In this document: one piece after another, positions 6,998 through 10,752 of the stretch
Position numbering within the stretch: position 1 is the first letter of the stretch
How the letters are laid out: each line of letters begins with the position of its first letter
NCBI GenBank assembly: GCA_903927605.1
Contig: CAIYNT010000113.1
Span: forward strand, 1-10,752
DNA from: an uncultured Holophagaceae bacterium
GTDB lineage: Bacteria; Acidobacteriota; Holophagae; Holophagales; Holophagaceae
Direction: 5' to 3'
Length of the DNA stretch: 10,752 nt
Notes under the pieces: model-generated
Database searches by the model: none
Told to the model about the DNA's origin: nothing
The model's input: only the letters and a program-made list of their open reading frames with translations
Position numbers and translations under genes: made by a program

Positions 6998-7070
6998 GCA
7001 TGCCTCCCGGAAGGCCTCGGAATCGGGGCCGGATCAGCGCAAATTTTGGATGGCTCAGATACCTACGAAC

Positions 7071-7415
7071 CTAGCGGCAGTCGCAGTCATCGCCGCAGTC
7101 GCCCTTTTCCTTACCCTCAGCCTCGCAGGCGCAGGCGCCACCGCAGCAGCCACCGCCGCTGCCATCCGTGAGGGTGGATTCGGCCAGGGCCATCATCATC
7201 TGGTGAGGATCGCCCTTCACACGCAGGGCGATGTTGACGGCCTGGATCATGTCCTCCTTGGAAACGCCGAGAGCCTCCAGCCGGGTCTGATGGGCCTTGA
7301 AGGCACGCTCGGCATTGGCGCCGATGGCAGCACCCAGGGCCACGAGGTTGAAGGTGATTTCGCTGAGGCCGGCCTCAGTGCTCGGCTCGGTCGTGGGCTC
7401 GGTCTGCGTGGTCAT
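7071..7415 (-). CDS. AhpD/CMD-like small protein with cysteine-rich tail, CxxC lost
   Basis: This 114-residue protein is the second gene of the operon. Residues 15-82 match the helical AhpD / carboxymuconolactone decarboxylase pattern (FNLVALGAAIGAN...FKAHQ..LGVSKEDMIQAV). In AhpD-like relatives the helix carries C-x-x-C before the F-K-x-H motif. Here it is A35-E36-R37-A38, so disulfide chemistry at that site is impossible. The tail (about 85-114) is glycine- and acid-rich and holds seven cysteines: C90, C91, C95, C97, C107, C111 and C113. That is a plausible site for As(III) or another thiophilic metal. A role as a metalloid-binding carrier or buffer is inference. AGGAG five bases before 7415 decides the start; a longer in-frame version would overlap arsR and lacks such a site. 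It starts 23 bases after the arsR stop. Confidence 0.8.
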   Translation of the reverse strand: MTTQTEPTTEPSTEAGLSEITFNLVALGAAIGANAERAFKAHQTRLEALGVSKEDMIQAVNIALRVKGDPHQMMMALAESTLTDGSGGGCCGGACACEAEGKEKGDCGDDCDCR

Positions 7416-7438
7416 GGGGTCTCCTGGGGTGTTGGGGA

Positions 7439-7816
7439 TCAATGAGATGAGGGTGCCAGCTGGGGGCAACTCTCGGGTTGGCAGGTCTGGCAGCGAAGGG
7501 AATGGGCCTGGGCGCGGTCCCGGGCCAGGGCGGGTTCTGCGGTGGCCATGAGGGGCCAGAGGGCTTCAAGCACCGGCCGGGCCTGGGCCTCGTCGGCCAA
7601 GGCCACGTGGACCCAGCGGCCTACCTTCCACTCCCGCACCAGACCGCTGCGACGCAGGTCTGTGAGGTGCTCGGACACGGTGGAGGAAGCCAGACCCAGA
7701 ACCTCGGCCACCTCACAGACACAAAGCTCACCTTCGCGGAGCAGGGCCAGGATGCGGAGACGCACCGGGTGGGCCAGGGCCTTGAGGAGCTCAACTGTCG
7801 GGCGAAGGGTTTCCAT
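7439..7816 (-). CDS. arsR: ArsR/SmtB-family metalloid-responsive repressor
   Basis: This 125-residue winged-helix repressor is first in the operon. ALAHPVRLRILALL (13-26) and the recognition helix region ASSTVSEHLTDLRRSGLV (43-60) are standard. ELCVCEV (30-36) is the As(III)/Sb(III) sensor motif with C32 and C34; a third cysteine three residues later, as in E. coli ArsR, is missing. The C-terminal tail adds C109, C112 and C117, which may replace the missing ligand or form another site. It probably represses its own promoter and releases DNA on binding trivalent arsenic. The ribosome binding site is poor (no GGAG), and the predicted 5' leader is only about 24 bases. The start is the ATG just before the conserved N terminus. 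Confidence 0.93.
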   Translation of the reverse strand: METLRPTVELLKALAHPVRLRILALLREGELCVCEVAEVLGLASSTVSEHLTDLRRSGLVREWKVGRWVHVALADEAQARPVLEALWPLMATAEPALARDRAQAHSLRCQTCQPESCPQLAPSSH

Positions 7817-7826
7817 CGTTATTTCT

Positions 7827-7843
7827 CGTTTTTCCGAAGAACG
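7827..7843. promoter_or_regulatory. Candidate ArsR operator
   Basis: Read on the minus strand, CGTTCTTC, a central G and GAAAAACG form a 17-bp palindrome with one mismatch. A wider repeat, ATCGTT at 7815-7820 and AACGAT at 7840-7845, shares its edge. It overlaps the predicted transcription start, where a repressor would block initiation. Binding by this ArsR is inferred. Confidence 0.55.
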
Positions 7844-7846
7844 ATC

Positions 7847-7875
7847 AGCATAGCGCTAATTGAATTCCTTGTCAT
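7847..7875 (-). promoter_or_regulatory. Sigma70-like promoter of the ars operon
   Basis: On the minus strand ATGACA (7870-7875; five of six bases of TTGACA), a 17-base spacer and TATGCT (7847-7852; four of six bases of TATAAT) are correctly spaced. Transcription would start near 7840, inside the palindrome and about 24 bases before the arsR ATG. It should drive arsR through the thioredoxin-like gene and perhaps tyrA. Confidence 0.6.
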
Positions 7876-7880
7876 ACCTC

Positions 7881-7895
7881 AAAACATGATGTTTT
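7881..7895. promoter_or_regulatory. Perfect 15-bp palindrome before the M28 peptidase gene
   Basis: AAAACAT, a central G and ATGTTTT form a perfect inverted repeat, 26 bases before the peptidase start. It is distinct from the ArsR-type palindrome. It could be an operator of a separate regulator. Its AT-rich stem with a one-base centre would make only a weak RNA hairpin. Confidence 0.4.
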
Positions 7896-7921
7896 CTGGA
7901 GACACCCTTTTCGGAGTCCCC

Positions 7922-9394
7922 ATGCTGCGGCCCGCCCTTCCCCTCCTGGCCCTGGCCCTGGTGGGCACCCTCCAGGCGCAGTCCCCCTTTGCGCCGGCCC
8001 CGCCGCCCCCTTCCCCAGTGCCCCTGGTCACCAGCTTCCCGGACACCCCCTCGGGCAAGCTCCTCACGGAGATCCGGGAACATCCTGGCGTGGTGCAGCG
8101 CGTGGAATACCTGGCCGACCTGATCGGGCCCCGCCTCACGGGCTCCGATCAGCTGCGCCGGGCCCAGGCCTGGGCCATGGCCGAGATGAAGCGGCTAGGC
8201 GCCGTGAACGTCCACGAGGAGGCCTACGACTTCGGCCTGGCCTGGACCCGGGGCGTGGACAGCGCCCGCCTTCTCACCCAGAACGGCCTGCGCTTCCGGG
8301 TGGACCAGTTGGCCTGGTCCCCGGCCACCAAGGGGCCGATTCAGGGCGAGGTCATGCTGGTGGATGCCCGCAACTTGGCCGAGCTGCAGCCCTTCAAGGG
8401 CCTGCTCCGGGGTCGGATCCTGCTGCGCAGCAACCCCGATGACAAACGCCCGCCCCTCGGTCGGCGCACTGGGGAAATGGGTGCCTTCCAGGCGGAACAG
8501 TCCGCCATGACCCAGTTCCTGCTGGATGAGGGAGCCCAGGCGGTGCTCCTGATGTCTGGCCGCAAGAACGGCCTCAGCTTCACCACCAGCGGCCCCGGCC
8601 GGGACCCCAAGAAGCCTGCCATCCCCACCGCCTACGTGCCCCAGGAGCCGTACAAAATGCTGCTCCGCCAAGTGGCGCGCAAGGAACCCGTGAAACTGGA
8701 GCTCTCCCTGGGCGGCAGTTTCTCGGCCAAGCCGGTCCAGGCGCACAACGTCATCGGCGAAATCCCTGGTTCTGACAAAGCCACCGAGTTAGTCATCCTG
8801 GGCGGGCACCTGGACAGCTGGGACCTGGGCACCGGAGCCACAGATAACGCCACGGGCAGCTCCGTGGCCCTGGAGATGCTGCGGGCCCTGCAGGCCACCG
8901 GCCTTAAGCCCCGCCGCACCCTCCGTGTGATCCTCTGGAGTGGCGAGGAAGAGGGCCTCCTGGGTTCCAGAGCCTACGTGGAGGCCCACAAGGCCGAGCT
9001 GGATGCCATCCAAGCGGTGATCGTCGATGACATGGGCACGGGCATGGTGAAGGGCTTCGACCTCCAGGGCCGGGAGAGCTGCCGGGGCCTCATGGCCATG
9101 GCCATCGCCCCTGCCAACGACCTGGGCGTGCGGGAACTCTCCCTGCGCGTCATGAACAGCACGGACCACGCCCCCTTCGACCGGGCGGGAGTGCCCGCCT
9201 TCGCGGCCATCCAGGAACATGTGGACTACTTCGAGGGCACCCACCACAGCCAGATGGACTACCCGGACCATGTGCAGCCGGACCAGCTGATCCAGGGCGC
9301 CCAGGCCATGGCCGTCACCACCTGGGAGCTGCTGAACATGGAGCCCCGCCTCCCCCATGGGGTGGTGGCCCGGCCTACGCGGCCGAATCCTTGA
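7922..9394 (+). CDS. Exported M28-family zinc aminopeptidase/carboxypeptidase
   Basis: This 490-residue secreted or periplasmic metallopeptidase probably trims peptides. Residues 1-20 are a signal peptide ending in LQAQ, and a proline-rich linker follows. A PA-type insert may lie around 120-270. The catalytic domain has HLDSWD (H296, D298), D308 in GATDNATG (bridging ligand), WSGEEEG with E342 as likely catalytic base and E343 as zinc ligand, D370 in VDDMGTG, and H441/H442 in THHSQMD. All M28 zinc ligands are present. HLDSWD and the order of motifs resemble plasma glutamate carboxypeptidase (M28B) most. GGAG five bases before the ATG plus the signal peptide fix this start; an upstream ATG at 7889 and a much longer open frame antisense to arsR are rejected. 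It diverges from the ars operon but needs no link to arsenic. Confidence 0.92.
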   Translation: MLRPALPLLALALVGTLQAQSPFAPAPPPPSPVPLVTSFPDTPSGKLLTEIREHPGVVQRVEYLADLIGPRLTGSDQLRRAQAWAMAEMKRLGAVNVHEEAYDFGLAWTRGVDSARLLTQNGLRFRVDQLAWSPATKGPIQGEVMLVDARNLAELQPFKGLLRGRILLRSNPDDKRPPLGRRTGEMGAFQAEQSAMTQFLLDEGAQAVLLMSGRKNGLSFTTSGPGRDPKKPAIPTAYVPQEPYKMLLRQVARKEPVKLELSLGGSFSAKPVQAHNVIGEIPGSDKATELVILGGHLDSWDLGTGATDNATGSSVALEMLRALQATGLKPRRTLRVILWSGEEEGLLGSRAYVEAHKAELDAIQAVIVDDMGTGMVKGFDLQGRESCRGLMAMAIAPANDLGVRELSLRVMNSTDHAPFDRAGVPAFAAIQEHVDYFEGTHHSQMDYPDHVQPDQLIQGAQAMAVTTWELLNMEPRLPHGVVARPTRPNP

Positions 9395-9530
9395 TATAAC
9401 ATCCCTGAATTTAGAGGCCTAACCTCATCCATCGCCCACAATTTGATTTTTTTCGACTATCTAAGTATTAGGCCCTATTTGTTTGGTTTTTAAAGAACAC
9501 AATAATAAATCGGACGGGTAGGAGATCCGA
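9395..9530 (+). promoter_or_regulatory. AT-rich spacer with possible promoter for the small ORF
   Basis: This spacer is markedly AT-rich. It holds a run of seven Ts near 9450 without a good stem before it, so no firm terminator for the peptidase gene is called. AATAATAAAT at 9501-9510 resembles a -10 region. The best -35 candidates (around TTTGTTTG, 9478-9485) match only about half of the consensus, so the promoter call is weak. Confidence 0.3.
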
Positions 9531-9716
9531 ATGGCTTTGACTGCTTTATCCCACGTTTTTGCTGTTGCCGGGCTCATCGCTGCCGCTGCCTTCTGCTGGC
9601 AGATATTCAATCTGATGAACGAAAGCGATGCTCATACCCCTACTGTACTCAGGGCTTCGACGAAATGGATCCGGCGCAGCAGACTCAGTCTTCGGGCGGG
9701 ATTTACCAAGGAATAG
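9531..9716 (+). CDS. Small single-span membrane protein, unknown function
   Basis: This 61-residue protein has a hydrophobic segment at about residues 5-29 (LSHVFAVAGLIAAAAFCWQI) and a basic C-terminal tail (K45, R48, R49, R51, R55, K60). By the positive-inside rule the tail should face the cytoplasm. AGGAG six bases before the ATG is one of the best ribosome sites in the window, and the gene lies alone in an AT-rich spacer. No family is recognised. It could also be a chance frame or the first part of a decayed gene, but start signal and hydrophobicity argue for a real small protein. Confidence 0.5.
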   Translation: MALTALSHVFAVAGLIAAAAFCWQIFNLMNESDAHTPTVLRASTKWIRRSRLSLRAGFTKE

Positions 9717-10013
9717 GGACGGCGCGGGCATCCTCATTGGCACATCTCAACGATGCTGATGTTGATGGCGACCTAAATCATCACCCCAAACCACCTGCTG
9801 CGGAGAGCCGCCAGGACCATGGACAGCCTGCGGATTGCCTGGCGGCAACGGGCCGATGGCACGCCCTCCGGGTCCTCAGCCTGACCACAGCCCCTTGGAA
9901 AACGCTGCACGTTTCCCACACCTCACCGCAGAAATCGATCAGCAGCAGGAAGTTCCTTTTTCTGTGCGCTTGACCAAGCCAGAACCTCCATCCATAGGAT
10001 CTGAAGGATCACC
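9717..10013. other. About 300 bp without a convincing gene
   Basis: The plus strand has an open frame (9665-9973) overlapping the small membrane protein, without ribosome site or recognisable domain. On the minus strand a short frame ends in RRLSMVLAALRSRWFG near 9775, but it begins after a stop near 9920 and has no proper start signal. No tRNA-like fold, repeat or strong terminator was seen. The stretch may hold decayed coding sequence and the 3' untranslated region of the channel gene on the minus strand. Confidence 0.4.
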
Positions 10014-10752
10014 TCACTGGGAGATCTTGCCAGCCAAGCGAGTCAAGTTCTCCAAAGCCTCCGCGGGGCCCATGATGAGCAGCTCATCGTGAGCCTGGAA
10101 GCGCTCGTCCCCCGGCGGGTTGAACTGGAGACCGCATCCCGGATGGACCAAGCCCACGAGCAGGGAACCGGTGGCGTGGCGCAGCCGCGCATCCCGCAGG
10201 GTCTGGCCCACCAGGGCCGAACCTGGGGCGATGACGATGCGCTCTAGGCCCAACTCCAGCTGCTCCTGTTGGAGCACCACGTCGAAGAACTTCATCATCT
10301 CGGGCTTGAGCAGCAGGCCCGCCATGCGGCGACCGCCGATCTCGTAGGGGCTAACGATGTGGTCGGCGCCAGCGGCGCGCAGCTGCCGTTCCGTGCCGAG
10401 CTTGGCGCTGCGGGCCACCACCGGGAGGTCTGACCGCATCTGTTTTACCGTGAGCGTCACAAGCACGTTGTCTGCGTCTGTGGTGAGCGCCGTGATGAGG
10501 CCCTTGGCCCGCATCACCCCAGCCCGCTCAAGCATGAGGTCGTCCATGGCGTTGCCATAGAGGATGATCTCCCCAGCGAAGCGGGGGCTGCGGCCCTTGG
10601 TGTCATCCTGCTCAATGATGACGAAGGGGACACCGGCCTTCTTCAGCTCCCAGGCGGCCTGGAAGCCCATCTTGCCGAAGCCGCACACGATGACGTGGTC
10701 CTTGAGTTGATCGAGCCGCTTCTGCATTCGGCGCTCCATGAGGTAGCCCCGG
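10014..10752 (-). CDS. Potassium channel / TrkA-type protein, C-terminal RCK part (5' end outside window)
   Basis: The visible part is about 246 residues and stays open to the window edge (RGYLMERRMQKR...), so the gene starts outside. DHVIVCGFGKMGFQAAWELK is a TrkA-N/RCK Rossmann fold with GxGxxG and an acidic residue after the second strand (VIIEQDD), so NAD(H) or a similar nucleotide should bind. LERIVIAPGSALVGQTLRDA through ELLIMGPAEALENL is a TrkA-C/RCK-C domain. The charged MERRMQKRLDQLKDHV lead-in is typical of two-helix (Ion_trans_2) channels of the MthK kind, whose pore would lie upstream, beyond 10752. A stand-alone TrkA protein is less likely because coding continues before the methionine at 10739. 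It would gate potassium flow across the inner membrane. Confidence 0.88.
   Translation of the reverse strand, partial: RGYLMERRMQKRLDQLKDHVIVCGFGKMGFQAAWELKKAGVPFVIIEQDDTKGRSPRFAGEIILYGNAMDDLMLERAGVMRAKGLITALTTDADNVLVTLTVKQMRSDLPVVARSAKLGTERQLRAAGADHIVSPYEIGGRRMAGLLLKPEMMKFFDVVLQQEQLELGLERIVIAPGSALVGQTLRDARLRHATGSLLVGLVHPGCGLQFNPPGDERFQAHDELLIMGPAEALENLTRLAGKISQ

Noticed and set aside
7505..7816. Possible overlapping gene antisense to arsR
   Set aside because: The plus-strand frames here lack start signals and read as low-complexity shadows of arsR.
7860..7897. Plus-strand sigma70 promoter for the M28 gene (TTGAAT or TTGTCA as -35)
   Set aside because: The matching -10 boxes are poor (three or four of six bases) or wrongly spaced, so no call was made.
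7478..7921. N-terminal extension of the M28 peptidase frame
   Set aside because: It runs antisense through arsR and past the ars promoter. The ATG at 7922 has a good GGAG and begins a proper signal peptide.
9411..9455. Terminator for the M28 gene
   Set aside because: A T run is present near 9450, but no stable GC-rich stem precedes it; the AGGCCT palindrome at 9415 is too short and too far.
9774..9925. Short minus-strand frame ending in RRLSMVLAALRSRWFG
   Set aside because: It looks mildly protein-like but is only about 49 codons after a stop, without a start signal or known family.
9665..9973. A 102-residue plus-strand frame after the small membrane protein
   Set aside because: It overlaps the better-supported small gene, has no ribosome site and no domain-like pattern.

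Overview
The window is about 10.7 kb of GC-rich bacterial DNA with dense genes, strong GGAG-type ribosome binding sites and tightly spaced operon genes. The style (a large hybrid kinase, an exported M28 peptidase, a prephenate dehydrogenase carrying a C-terminal chorismate mutase, and an arsenic-type operon) would fit an acidobacterium of the Holophaga/Geothrix kind or a similar environmental Gram-negative. That placement is inference from style, not proof. No rRNA, tRNA or CRISPR array was seen.

Left part (1-977): the likely tail of an upstream gene and its Rho-independent terminator come first. A less GC-rich patch without a recognisable gene follows. Then comes a scar of mobile DNA: a long, nearly perfect inverted repeat abuts the last part of an IS200/IS605-type TnpB gene. 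The stop codon of that gene lies inside a right-end hairpin. The TnpB nuclease domain is gone, but the region where such elements encode their guide RNA is still there. Several short palindromes lie between the scar and the next gene.

Centre-left (978-3986, plus strand): one large membrane sensor kinase. It has a signal peptide, an NMT1/THI5-like periplasmic binding domain, a transmembrane helix, two PAS-like regions, a histidine kinase core and a C-terminal receiver. A cluster of perfect inverted repeats lies at its 3' end, facing the convergent tyrA.

Centre (4109-7875, minus strand): one apparent operon read from right to left. It runs arsR, a cysteine-tailed AhpD/CMD-like small protein, an ArsN1/phosphinothricin-type acetyltransferase, an ArsP/UPF0718 permease, a thioredoxin-like CxxC protein and bifunctional tyrA. 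A sigma70-like promoter and an overlapping imperfect palindrome sit just upstream of arsR. The gene set fits sensing, thiol handling, acetylation and export of trivalent or organic arsenicals (for example methylarsenite or arsinothricin). The substrate is inferred.

Right part (7922-10752): diverging from arsR is an exported M28 zinc peptidase. A small, probably single-span membrane protein with an excellent ribosome binding site follows, then about 300 bp with no convincing gene. Last comes the C-terminal RCK part of a potassium channel or TrkA-type protein on the minus strand, which runs off the window edge.

The points most worth a second look are the CMD-like protein that has lost its CxxC but has seven cysteines in its tail, the TnpB-less right end with its inverted repeat, and the PDH-then-CM order of TyrA at the end of an arsenic operon.
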